NCBI GenBank assembly: GCA_024278775.1
Contig: JAJRSP010000129.1
Span: 1 to 19,480 of the forward strand
From: Planctomycetota bacterium
GTDB lineage: Bacteria; Planctomycetota; Phycisphaerae; UBA1845
Length of the DNA: 19,480 nucleotides
Direction: 5' to 3'
Shown here piece by piece: positions 1 to 7,591 of the stretch. Positions within the stretch are counted from its first letter, which is position 1, and each line of letters opens with the position of its first letter. A model generated the notes under the pieces. The model did not search any database, was not told the origin of the DNA, and saw only the letters and a list, made by a program, of their open reading frames with translations. A program made the position numbers and the translations under genes.

Positions 1-24
1 GACACGAAAACGTCTCTCTCGGGA

Positions 25-44
25 CGGCGGTTGGGAGACCGCCG
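25..44 (-). other. Hairpin just downstream of the tRNA gene
   Basis: A 7-bp perfect stem (CGGCGGT with ACCGCCG) and a 6-nt loop lie 6 bp past the 3' end of the minus-strand tRNA-Leu. It could help end or process the tRNA transcript. No clear T-tract follows it on the minus strand, so it is not a canonical intrinsic terminator. Confidence 0.35.
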
Positions 45-50
45 GAATAC

Positions 51-134
51 TGCCGGAGGAGGGACTCGAACCCTCACTCTGTTGCCAGAACGGGATTTTG
101 AATCCCGCGCGTCTGCCAATTCCGCCACTCCGGC
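51..134 (-). tRNA. tRNA-Leu (anticodon CAA)
   Basis: The minus strand folds into a complete class II tRNA of 84 nt. The acceptor stem is GCCGGAG with CTCCGGC plus discriminator A, and the D-arm has the usual Leu form. The anticodon stem CGGGA/TCCCG encloses the loop TTCAAAA, giving anticodon CAA, which reads UUG. The long variable arm is TCTG-GCAA-CAGA, and the T-arm is GAGGG-TTCGAGT-CCCTC. The long variable arm and A73 fit tRNA-Leu. The 3' CCA is not encoded (the next bases are GTA), so it must be added by tRNA nucleotidyltransferase. The gene stands alone here. Confidence 0.96.
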
Positions 135-496
135 TGGGGGTCGCTCGTTGTTTGGTCGGCGATCCGGCGGCATTGTATCGAATCTGGCGAAAAACCCAAG
201 ACGGGAAAGCCGACCCTGGCCGGGTGCTTGGCAGCGGCTCGGTCAGTGGGGTGTGAGGCTCACGCACGCCACTTCGTGTTTTCCACTCGAGTTTTGTGGA
301 AGGTGTCGGATGTCTCGTGTCGCGCGGCGCAGACTCCGTTTGCGTGTGGCGGTTTCCTGCCCGGCGAGCCAGTCTGACAACCTGGGGAAACGCGTGAACT
401 CCCGGCGGAAACGGTAAATGGTCTATCGGCGGCTGGGGAAGAGCCCACGCGACGCACCGGCCTGGTGCGGTGTCCGGTACTTGGGTTGCCGTGGTT
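135..496. other. Intergenic region without a convincing gene
   Basis: This 362-bp stretch separates the tRNA from the 3' end of the sialidase-like gene. It holds the putative tRNA promoter at its left end. Short open frames exist on both strands, but their translations are Arg/Ser/Pro-rich with no recognisable domain, as expected of chance frames in GC-rich DNA. I see no intrinsic terminator for the sialidase gene and no repeat. Confidence 0.6.
172..199 (-). promoter_or_regulatory. Possible promoter of tRNA-Leu
   Basis: On the minus strand a TTGGGT box (194-199) and a TACAAT box (172-177) are separated by 16 bp. The -10 box ends 37 bp before the tRNA 5' end. Three of six -35 bases and five of six -10 bases match the sigma-70 consensus. 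Spacing and position are reasonable; the evidence is sequence match only. Confidence 0.4.
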
Positions 497-2524
497 CTAG
501 CGATTGACGTCGTTGGCGGTCTTGTTCGATACCCGATTTCCCGACACGCCCTCAAACAAGTTCATGAACATGGCCACATCGTGCATGTCCACAAATCGAT
601 CCAGGTTGATGTCGAAACTGAAACGGCAGATTCGCTCGGCCTCGAACTCCGGACCACCCGCAAGCATGCAGTCACCGAAGATTGCGAAATCGGCAAGATC
701 CACGACACAGTTGGCGTCGTAGTCGCCCCGCACGTGCCCCTGCGGCTGTATGGGGGCTCCAGGCGGAGTGAAATCGCAGAGGTCCGTGTCGTTCGGGACG
801 CCGTCATTGTCGATGTCGGGGTCACATCCATCGATCAGCAAGTCCCCATCGAAATCCGGTTCACATTCATCGGGAATCCGGTTGTCGTTGCAATCCGTCG
901 CCCCGGCCAGCACCTCGCACGTATCGGGTACGCCGTCCCCGTCACAATCCCGTTCACACTCGTCCGGGATCAGGTTACCGTCACAATCCTCGCTTCTGCC
1001 CTGGGTTACGTCTTCGTTGTCAGGAAGCCCATTTCCGTTGCAATCTGCGGCCCCGATGCGAAGGAAGTACACGTCCTGCTCGCCGTTGAAGGTGGCCGCA
1101 TACGCCACGCTCACGCCGGTGTTGTCTGATATCATGTCGTAGTAGTCGCCGAGTTTGCCCTGATCCGGATAGCCGAGAGAGTGATTGAACGCCGGGCTCA
1201 CGGGGATGTTGACCGCCCACGTGTCACCACCGTCCGACGAGCTCGTATAGTACAGCTCTGAAAACATCACCGTGGGATCCGCCCGGGTGTCGTTGAAGAT
1301 CACATCGATTCGTCCGTTCGGTGCGACCGACATCGTCCCAAACCACTGCCAGGCCCCATTGCCCTGGGCGTCGTCGTTCACACGGATCGGGGCACTCCAG
1401 GTGAGGCCGCCGTCCGTGCTTCGCGCGAACATGACGTCGGCGGGGTCGCTCACGCTCAGCCGCTGGACGGAGGAAAGCACGTACACATTCCCCCGGGTGG
1501 TACCCTCGGAGTGATCCGTCGCGACCCAGGCCTGACCAATGAGACCGTTTGGGTTCGGCACGCCACCCAGCGAGCGGAAGCCGTCCAGATCAACCCGTTG
1601 CACCAGATCCCAGGTCGGTGTCTCTGCGGCCAGTTTCGCGTTCGATGACCTGATGATGTGAAACGTCGGCGGAGACTCGAACGTACTTCCCACCACATAC
1701 ACTTCTCCGTGGATTCCTACGGCTACCGTACTCGAGAACTCCTGCACCGGCATCGCGATGGGGTTCATCCAGGTGGCACCGTAATCGGTACTTCGTGAGA
1801 AGACACCGGGGAAACAACATCCTGCGCCAGCGTTCGGCGTCCACGGTACGTAGATGTTGCCGCGACCCACGCCGTTCGTGCGATCCACGGTCACCCAAGC
1901 TTTGTCCCCGCCGAACGCATATACCTCCTGCGGCCAGGTTACGCCTCCGTTTTCGGTTCGATACATGTAGCACGCCCAGTTACCGGGGCCGCGGCCCGGT
2001 TGGAGCGCGTAGTAATAGATGCGGCCATCCGCGTCATAGGCGAGGACGGGATCGCTGGAAAACTCGCCGGGTTCGAGCACACCGGGGTTGGTCCACGTCT
2101 GTCCGTTGTCGTGGCTGTAGGCCATGCCGCTCTGGCGAAAGTTGCTGAAAATCGTGTCGAACTGCCGCCAGCCGATGACGAACGTGCCCGGCGCAGTGGG
2201 ATCGGTGGCGATCGACGGTTCGTTGGCCGCGTCCCCCACGACGTTGTGGCCGTCGGCATCCACGTTGACCTGCACGCTGACAAAACCGTCTCGTACCCAG
2301 TCCGCCGCGACCGACACCGTGTGGGGACGCGATGCCAAGGCAATGGGCGGTGGTGGCACGGGAGCTTCCAAATGAATGCGATCCGGTTGCACGCCCGGCG
2401 CAGCACCGGTAGAAGCCCCGGGCACATCATCGTTCGGGGATACCCGAGCCGGCGCGGCTCCCAAGGTGAGCCCAGTTCCTACGACAACGCATACACAAAC
2501 CGAAATGAAAGCGCGAGTCTTCAT
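497..2524 (-). CDS. Secreted sialidase-like (Asp-box) protein with Ca-binding repeats and dockerin-like tail
   Basis: A 675-aa exported protein. Residues 1 to about 26 form a signal peptide (MKTRAFIS, a hydrophobic core, then AAPA). About 85-490 resemble a BNR/sialidase beta-propeller with five Asp boxes: SHDNGQTW (137), TENGGVTW (190), STDYGATW (245), STDGGLTW (369) and SSDGGDTW (429). Residues 494-585 are Asp/Cys-rich repeats of the DCNGNGLPD / DCDGDGVPD type, like thrombospondin-3 calcium-binding loops. Residues 598-660 hold two EF-hand-like segments (GDYDANCVVDLADF and FDINLDRFVDMHDV) typical of dockerin-like tails. The start is the ATG behind a strong GGAGGGG site; a longer frame would put 18 residues before the signal peptide. 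It probably acts outside the cytoplasm. Asp boxes show the fold, not the substrate, and the catalytic residues of true sialidases were not identified, so enzymatic activity is unproven. It lies 99 bp downstream of nadD on the same strand. Confidence 0.85.
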   Translation of the reverse strand: MKTRAFISVCVCVVVGTGLTLGAAPARVSPNDDVPGASTGAAPGVQPDRIHLEAPVPPPPIALASRPHTVSVAADWVRDGFVSVQVNVDADGHNVVGDAANEPSIATDPTAPGTFVIGWRQFDTIFSNFRQSGMAYSHDNGQTWTNPGVLEPGEFSSDPVLAYDADGRIYYYALQPGRGPGNWACYMYRTENGGVTWPQEVYAFGGDKAWVTVDRTNGVGRGNIYVPWTPNAGAGCCFPGVFSRSTDYGATWMNPIAMPVQEFSSTVAVGIHGEVYVVGSTFESPPTFHIIRSSNAKLAAETPTWDLVQRVDLDGFRSLGGVPNPNGLIGQAWVATDHSEGTTRGNVYVLSSVQRLSVSDPADVMFARSTDGGLTWSAPIRVNDDAQGNGAWQWFGTMSVAPNGRIDVIFNDTRADPTVMFSELYYTSSSDGGDTWAVNIPVSPAFNHSLGYPDQGKLGDYYDMISDNTGVSVAYAATFNGEQDVYFLRIGAADCNGNGLPDNEDVTQGRSEDCDGNLIPDECERDCDGDGVPDTCEVLAGATDCNDNRIPDECEPDFDGDLLIDGCDPDIDNDGVPNDTDLCDFTPPGAPIQPQGHVRGDYDANCVVDLADFAIFGDCMLAGGPEFEAERICRFSFDINLDRFVDMHDVAMFMNLFEGVSGNRVSNKTANDVNR

Positions 2525-2623
2525 GACGAAACCCCTCCGGTGTTGGATAGAATGCTGTGCCATTATTTCCCCAATCACGGCCGATTGCCACGACGTGGCG
2601 CTTGTCTACCTTCGCCGTATTTC

Positions 2624-3244
2624 TCAGCCCGTGCGGTACAACCCGTGAGTTTCGATATAGTCCACGACGCGCGCCGGGGTTAGAAAACGGATCGAGCGTT
2701 TCTCACCCACGCGCCGGCGGATGTCTGTCGAGGAGATTTCAATCCGCGGCGTCTCCGTCAGACCGCGGCGGAGCTTTTCCACGCGATCCGCACCGACGGC
2801 CAAGCCCATCCTGTCCCAATCCACCCCATCCCATCCCGGTCGGACGGCCGTGACGATCTCGCAAGAGTCGATGAGTTCGTTAGCACTGCGCCACGTCGGC
2901 AGCTCGGTCAGCCAATCGCCACCGATCAACCAGCACAAGACGGTCTCAGTATCGAAACGGTCGCGAAAACGGCGGATGGTGTCGATGGTGTAGCTCGGTC
3001 CGTCGCACGAAAGGTCGGCATCACTGAACTCGAAGAGCGGCTCCCCGGCGATCCCGAGCTTCACCATTTCGGACCGGTGGCTAGCTTCGGTCAGCCCCTC
3101 GACCGCTTTGTGGGGCGGGGAGGCCGATGGCAGGAACAGCACGCGCTCCAGACAGTGCCGCTCGGCCACCGCTCGCGCGACGATCAGGTGCCCGTGGTGT
3201 ATGGGGTCGAAACTGCCGCCGAATAGCCCGATGCGTTCAGCCAT
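2624..3244 (-). CDS. nadD: Nicotinate-nucleotide adenylyltransferase
   Basis: A cytoplasmic enzyme of NAD biosynthesis that transfers AMP from ATP to nicotinate mononucleotide, giving deamido-NAD. The 206-aa length is normal for NadD. The nucleotidyltransferase signature GGSFDPIHHGH is at residues 9-19, the substrate loop LPSASPPHK at 38-46, GGDWLTELPTW at 108-118, and the C-terminal ATP motif SSTDIRRR at 171-178. The ATG at 3244 is chosen because the family begins only a few residues before GGSFDP; a longer frame adds 38 unrelated residues. No strong ribosome binding site is visible. It is divergent from the glycosyltransferase gene with 104 bp between them. RsfS, often next to nadD elsewhere, is absent here. 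Confidence 0.95.
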   Translation of the reverse strand: MAERIGLFGGSFDPIHHGHLIVARAVAERHCLERVLFLPSASPPHKAVEGLTEASHRSEMVKLGIAGEPLFEFSDADLSCDGPSYTIDTIRRFRDRFDTETVLCWLIGGDWLTELPTWRSANELIDSCEIVTAVRPGWDGVDWDRMGLAVGADRVEKLRRGLTETPRIEISSTDIRRRVGEKRSIRFLTPARVVDYIETHGLYRTG

Positions 3245-3348
3245 GGCTCGCAGTGTAGCCCCAAGCGCGTCGGAATAGTAGCCAAACGGTACGGTGGCCT
3301 CATCCGACCCGCAGTACCGACCGATAATACCCGATGAGGCGGCCATAC

Positions 3349-4638
3349 ATGACGACACCTACCGAAAACCCAACGCTCAGCATCGTGCTGGCCACGCACA
3401 ACCGGCGGGGCGTCGTCCTGGATACGCTGCGACGGCTCAGCTCTTGTGGGCTGTCTCGATCCGAATACGAAGTCATCGTGGTGGACAACGCCTCGACGGA
3501 TGGCACGGGCGAGGTTGCCGAGTCGTTGGCCGATCGGGTGATTCGCCTCGATGAAAATGCCGGGAGCTGCGCGAAGGCTGACGGCGTCGAGCAGGCCCGC
3601 GGCGAGTTCATCCTTTTTCTTGATGATGATTCCTATCCGCTTGGGAGCTCCCTTCGGCAAATGCTGCACCATTTTGCTGAAGACCCCGCGCTCGGAGCGG
3701 CCGGCTTCACCGTGCATCTGCCGAACGGCGCTCTTGAAGGGGCGGCTCTGGTGGATGTTTTTCTGGGCTGCGGTGTCGGGTTTCGTGCGGTTGCGCTACG
3801 ACAAGCGGGCGGTCTGGACCGATCTTTCTTCATGCAGGCCGAGGAATATGACCTCGCCTTCGCGCTGGCCCACGCCGGTTGGCGCGTGCGGATGTTTGAC
3901 GACCTCCACGTGCATCACGAAAAAACGCCGCAAGCACGACTCAGCGAGCGCACCACCTATTACGATGTCCGCAACAACCTGCAGGTGATCGCGCGTCGCC
4001 TGCCTTCGCCTTATCACCGAATCTACCGGGCCGATCTGCTCACGCGCTATCGCTGGCTCGCGTCGGCCAACGGACACGAAGATGCCTACGCACGCGGCGC
4101 GAGAGATGGCCGGCTGCTGGCCGCGGCCCAACGCCGGGCGTTTCGTGATCGTCGGCTCAGCGAGGGCGAGTTTGATCATTTTTTTGGCTTCCGGCGTGTC
4201 CACAGCCTGACGGTCGACCTCGCTCGGCGCGGGGTTCGTCGTGTGGTGTTTGCGGATCTCGGGAAAAACGTGTTCGCGTTCTACGATGCCTGTCGACGCA
4301 CCGGTGTTCAGGTGCTAGCCATCGGTGACGATCGTTTCGCCGCGCCGCAGCGCTGTTATCGTGGGGTTTCGATCGTTCCGCTCGCGGAGGCGCTGAAACG
4401 GCCGTGTGAGGCGGTCATCGTGGCCAACTGTGCCACCGTGTTTGCTGACCTCACGACCGTCCGCGTGGCGTCTGCGTGCGAGAAGCCGGTTTGCCACTGG
4501 TTTACCGGCCTCCCATCCAGTGCGATTGACGGAATCGAACTTGCGCCGCCGACCCGAGCGACCGATAAACTATTGGCTAATGGCGATGATCGCCAAGCGA
4601 GGGAAGGGCTCATCCTGCGGCTCAGAGCAAAGGAATAA
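3349..4638 (+). CDS. Family 2 glycosyltransferase with an additional C-terminal domain
   Basis: Probably transfers a sugar from a nucleotide-sugar donor to a surface glycan; donor and acceptor are unknown. The 429-aa protein starts with a GT-A fold: SIVLATHNRR (11-20), VVDNASTDGTG (44-54), the metal-binding FLDDDS motif (90-95) and EEYDLAFAL (165-173), which sits where GT2 enzymes carry the acceptor/base motif. Residues about 290-385 form a second alpha/beta unit (RRVVFADLGKNVFAFYDACR, then a hydrophobic strand AVIVANC) that looks Rossmann-like, similar to domains that bind nucleotides or cofactors. The start at 3349 is preferred over an ATG 15 bp upstream because GAGG lies 9 bp before it. 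No transmembrane segment is obvious. The gmd gene lies 291 bp downstream on the same strand, consistent with a glycan role. Confidence 0.85.
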   Translation: MTTPTENPTLSIVLATHNRRGVVLDTLRRLSSCGLSRSEYEVIVVDNASTDGTGEVAESLADRVIRLDENAGSCAKADGVEQARGEFILFLDDDSYPLGSSLRQMLHHFAEDPALGAAGFTVHLPNGALEGAALVDVFLGCGVGFRAVALRQAGGLDRSFFMQAEEYDLAFALAHAGWRVRMFDDLHVHHEKTPQARLSERTTYYDVRNNLQVIARRLPSPYHRIYRADLLTRYRWLASANGHEDAYARGARDGRLLAAAQRRAFRDRRLSEGEFDHFFGFRRVHSLTVDLARRGVRRVVFADLGKNVFAFYDACRRTGVQVLAIGDDRFAAPQRCYRGVSIVPLAEALKRPCEAVIVANCATVFADLTTVRVASACEKPVCHWFTGLPSSAIDGIELAPPTRATDKLLANGDDRQAREGLILRLRAKE

Positions 4639-4659
4639 GCCGTTCGGCGTGCGTAGCGC

Positions 4660-4850
4660 GGGTGCCCCATTCTTTGCCCAAGGCCAAGGGTGGGGGACGA
4701 AAACGGAGGCGATGATGATTCGGGTGGGTGGCCCGTCTCTTCAGAGGGGGGGAGTCGATGATGATCGGATGTTCCAACGGGTGGCGAATGGCGTCTGGCA
4801 TGCGAAGTCCGTCCCCCACCCTTCGGGAGTACCCGAAGAATGGGGCACCC
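4660..4850. repeat. MITE-like or REP-like inverted repeat element
   Basis: Two nested perfect inverted repeats face each other across 191 bp. The outer arms of 15 bp (GGGTGCCCCATTCTT, 4660-4674) pair with 4836-4850. The inner arms of 13 bp (AAGGGTGGGGGAC, 4686-4698) pair with 4811-4823. The right arm has a small hairpin between the blocks (CGGG-AGTA-CCCG, 4824-4835), and the left arm has an 11-bp unmatched spacer (TGCCCAAGGCC). The centre holds GATGATGAT twice (4711-4719 and 4757-4765). There is no coding sequence. The structure fits a miniature non-autonomous mobile element or REP-type repeat, or a strongly folded RNA; it fills most of the gap between the glycosyltransferase and gmd. No target-site duplication was recognised. 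Confidence 0.7.
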
Positions 4851-4929
4851 AGAAAAATGACAATGGAAATGGTTCGGTTGCGTGAAACGCTCGGTAGCCG
4901 AAATAAACGAACTGAACAGTGAGCCAGGC

Positions 4930-5988
4930 ATGAACAAGACCGCATTGATTACCGGTATCACCGGCCAGGATGGTTCCTATCTGACGGAGCTGCTGTTGAG
5001 CAAGGGGTACACCGTCCACGGGGTGATCCGCCGGTCGAGCGTGTTCACCACGGAGCGTATTGACCACCTCTATCAGGATCGCCACGAATCGGATGTGCGG
5101 CTGAAGCTGCACTACGGTGACCTGCTCGACGCGACCAACCTCCGTCGCATCATCAGCGAGGTGCGTCCCGATGAGGTGTACAATCTGGCCGCCCAGTCAC
5201 ACGTGCGCACCAGCTTTGATGAGCCGGTCTACACGTCGCAGGTGATCTCTATCGGCTCGCTACATCTTCTGGAAGCCATTCGCGATTTCCAAAACCTAGC
5301 CATGCAAGAGGTGCGGTACTATCAGGCCTCCAGCAGCGAAATGTTCGGGAAGGTGGCCGAGATTCCGCAGTCGGAGGCGACGCCGTTTTATCCGAGAAGC
5401 CCCTACGCCTGCGCCAAAGTTCACGCCTATTGGCAGACGATCAACTACCGTGAGGCGTACGGCCTCTACACCTGCAACGGGATTTTGTTCAACCATGAGT
5501 CGCCGCGCCGTGGTGAAACCTTTGTGACGCGAAAGATCACGCGGGCGGCCACACGCATCAAACTCGGCCTGCAAGACAAGCTCTACCTCGGCAATCTTGA
5601 TGCCAAACGCGATTGGGGTTTCGCCGGGGATTACGTCGAAGCGATGTGGCTGATGCTTCAACAGGGGGCACCCGACGACTACGTCATCGCCACCGGCGAG
5701 TGCTATAGCGTGCGTGAGTTTCTCGACGAGACGTTTGATTACCTCGGGCTCGACTGGCAGGCACACGTCGAGTTTGACCCACGCTACCTGCGGCCGACCG
5801 AGGTCAACATTCTGCAAGGCGACGCTTCCAAGGCCCGGCGGGAACTTGGCTGGAGACCGAAGGTCGGCATGCACGACTTGTGCCGCATGATGATCGACTC
5901 CGACCTGGCGCTGGCCGAGCGAGAACGCACGCTCGTCGCGGCCGGTCATAGTGTCACTTCCCCCGCTCACGACTTCACCCCAGCGTAG
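4930..5988 (+). CDS. gmd: GDP-mannose 4,6-dehydratase
   Basis: Converts GDP-D-mannose to GDP-4-keto-6-deoxy-D-mannose, the precursor of GDP-L-fucose, GDP-D-rhamnose and related sugars. It is an NADP-dependent short-chain dehydrogenase of the extended type. At 352 aa it has normal length. The nucleotide-binding motif [10 protein letters not shown] is at 9-18, the active-site stretch SSSEMFGK at 134-141, the catalytic Tyr/Lys pair in YACAK at 159-163, and the GDP-mannose-binding stretch [15 protein letters not shown] at 188-202. The ATG at 4930 is chosen because the Rossmann strand starts directly after it; an upstream GTG would add 16 unrelated residues, and the ribosome site is weak either way. 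No fcl/GDP-fucose synthase, rmd or per gene is in the window, so the final sugar is unknown. The C-terminal 15 or so residues look like a loose tail. Confidence 0.96.
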   Translation: MNKTALITGITGQDGSYLTELLLSKGYTVHGVIRRSSVFTTERIDHLYQDRHESDVRLKLHYGDLLDATNLRRIISEVRPDEVYNLAAQSHVRTSFDEPVYTSQVISIGSLHLLEAIRDFQNLAMQEVRYYQASSSEMFGKVAEIPQSEATPFYPRSPYACAKVHAYWQTINYREAYGLYTCNGILFNHESPRRGETFVTRKITRAATRIKLGLQDKLYLGNLDAKRDWGFAGDYVEAMWLMLQQGAPDDYVIATGECYSVREFLDETFDYLGLDWQAHVEFDPRYLRPTEVNILQGDASKARRELGWRPKVGMHDLCRMMIDSDLALAERERTLVAAGHSVTSPAHDFTPA

Positions 5989-6152
5989 CGAGCACTGCAG
6001 CCGGAGAGGGCGATTGTAGTGTGGCTAGCCGATTCGTGGTGAATATTGCGGATACAACGTGATTCCATTGGGATTCGCCCGGGAGGCTACTACGGGAGAG
6101 GCTGAGCCGCGGGCAAACGAAGCGTGTGGCGCAAAGGGTAAGCGGGCGTGGG

Positions 6153-6911
6153 TCAGGGCGCGAAGTCGTCGGTCTGCTTGTAGCCCTTGGGGAGTTTGAA
6201 CGCGCTGAGGTCATCAAGGTCATTGCTACCGGATGGGATAATCTTGAGGTGGCTCACGGTGGTTTGTAGGCCGGCGGTCTGGCCTCCGGGGGTGTTGAAG
6301 AGTCGAACGACGCGGCGGGGTAGAAAGTCCTTCGTCGAGAAGAACCAGTTCGCCTGCGGTCCGCCTGCAGTGTATTCCACATGGACCTTGTAGCAGGGTT
6401 CTCCGGCGATGTCTTCCACACCCTCCAGCTTTTGCGAGACTCCGTTGATCTCATCACTAAATGGTGTTGGGTGGACGAATTCGAGCATGCCGAAACCCCG
6501 CAACACGCGCGACATCTTGCCCATGACCTGCGGATCCATATCGACATACGCGGTTTTGGTCTGATGATCGATCAGGTAAAAGTTTTCACCGTCCCAACCG
6601 CCCGTGAAGGATTGCGTCTTCTCCTCACCGGGGTTCTTTTGCGTAATGACATGGCGAAAGCGGGCGGGTCTTCCGCGAACCCAGCCCGAGAGAAACGCCT
6701 GGCCTTGGAGCCGGGGGCGGCGACCTTTGGCCGCACCGGTGGGCGCTATCGTGGTGGAATAGCTTACCGCTTTTACGGCGCGGGTAGCCGCGTCTGCCTT
6801 TTTCAGGATTTCGATTGGATTGGACAGACGGCCCGCGGGTTGATCTTCTGCGTATGTGATCGACAAGAGCGCGCCAGCGGCCAAGACTGCAGTGGTGACT
6901 CGAATCATCAT
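6153..6911 (-). CDS. Secreted protein with a LolA-like fold
   Basis: A 252-aa exported protein. A signal peptide (MMIRVTTAVLAAGALLSITYA) ends near residue 21. The rest resembles outer-membrane lipoprotein-sorting (LolA/DUF2092-like) proteins abundant in planctomycetes: an N-terminal helix EILKKADAATRAVKAVSY, then beta-strands such as GWDGENFYLIDHQTKTAYVD, and near the C-terminus WFFSTKDFLPRRVVRLF, the pattern of an unclosed beta-barrel. The function of these stand-alone proteins is not established; binding of a hydrophobic ligand is plausible. The start has two adjacent ATGs (6911 and 6908) behind GAGG, 5 or 8 bp away, so one residue is ambiguous. A frame running 123 residues further upstream is rejected because it precedes the signal peptide. 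The gene is convergent with gmd and divergent from the next gene. Confidence 0.75.
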   Translation of the reverse strand: MMIRVTTAVLAAGALLSITYAEDQPAGRLSNPIEILKKADAATRAVKAVSYSTTIAPTGAAKGRRPRLQGQAFLSGWVRGRPARFRHVITQKNPGEEKTQSFTGGWDGENFYLIDHQTKTAYVDMDPQVMGKMSRVLRGFGMLEFVHPTPFSDEINGVSQKLEGVEDIAGEPCYKVHVEYTAGGPQANWFFSTKDFLPRRVVRLFNTPGGQTAGLQTTVSHLKIIPSGSNDLDDLSAFKLPKGYKQTDDFAP

Positions 6912-7200
6912 GATGTCCTCTTCGTGGTCAATCGAACCCGGCGCAAACGGCATCTGCACAAGTGTCCATCGTAGCGTCAACCGACTCCCCTGTCCCGACC
7001 CCGGGGGTGGAGAGAATGTGCGAAAGTGTCGGCCATGCCGGAGCAGGAACGTGTCTACCGCTGGGCCTTCCCTTGCCCTGGCCTGGATCAATCGGTACAA
7101 CCAGAAGCATGATACGCCTGTGGGTCTGCTTGCCGAGAGTATCTGTCTTGGTGGGTTGGTCGGGTCGGACGGTTGGTAAAATGCGAGTGAGGATACGACC

Positions 7201-7479
7201 ATGAGTGAAGCCGATGTGATGCTTATTGAGACACAATTTCCCGTGGGTACCCCCGTGTGTGTTCGACAGGTGACGCGCATGCGCGGTGAAGATTTTGAGG
7301 CGGAAGTGGTGGGCGTCGTTGAGAGTTGGGAAGATAAACCGACGGGGAGTTGGTACGCGGACGGTCGAGATCACAAACTCTGGCTTCGCCGACTGATGCT
7401 TCGCAAAGCGGACGGTGAACGTACCTTGCTTGTCGTGGATGATGAGACCTATATTGCGAAGCTGGAAGCATCCGGGTGA
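7201..7479 (+). CDS. Small protein of unknown function (92 aa)
   Basis: Not assigned to a named family. The ATG has a good ribosome site (GAGGAT, 8 bp upstream). The sequence is rich in short beta-strand patterns (TPVCVRQVTR, FEAEVVGVVESW, RTLLVVDDETYI) and contains the turn PTGSWYADGRDHKLWLRRL at about residues 47-65, suggesting a small SH3-like or beta-barrel fold. It has no signal peptide or membrane segment, so it is probably cytoplasmic. It is divergent from the LolA-like gene with a 289-bp gap and lies 112 bp before the SprA-related gene. It is called real because of the ribosome site and the protein-like composition. Confidence 0.7.
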   Translation: MSEADVMLIETQFPVGTPVCVRQVTRMRGEDFEAEVVGVVESWEDKPTGSWYADGRDHKLWLRRLMLRKADGERTLLVVDDETYIAKLEASG

Positions 7480-7591
7480 CATCTCCGTGCCAAGGGATGG
7501 TCCGAGTTTTATCTAAAGCTGACTCCGTGCTCATCCGATAGGGGGGCGCGGACCGCATGTGCGGTGACTTCACAGGTTGAGTCAGTTGACC

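Noticed and set aside
470..1129. Plus-strand open frame of 219 codons opposite the Ca-binding repeats of the sialidase-like gene
   Set aside because: It is antisense to an Asp/Cys-rich repeat region of a gene with clear domains and a signal peptide. Its Val-rich translation is what reverse-complemented Asp-rich codons give.
2000..2683. Plus-strand open frame of 227 codons
   Set aside because: It is antisense to the start of the sialidase-like gene and runs into nadD. It has no ribosome site and no domain.
4356..5112. Minus-strand frames across the inverted repeat and the gmd start
   Set aside because: Their translations consist of the repeat arms and antisense gmd. There is no ribosome site and no family match.
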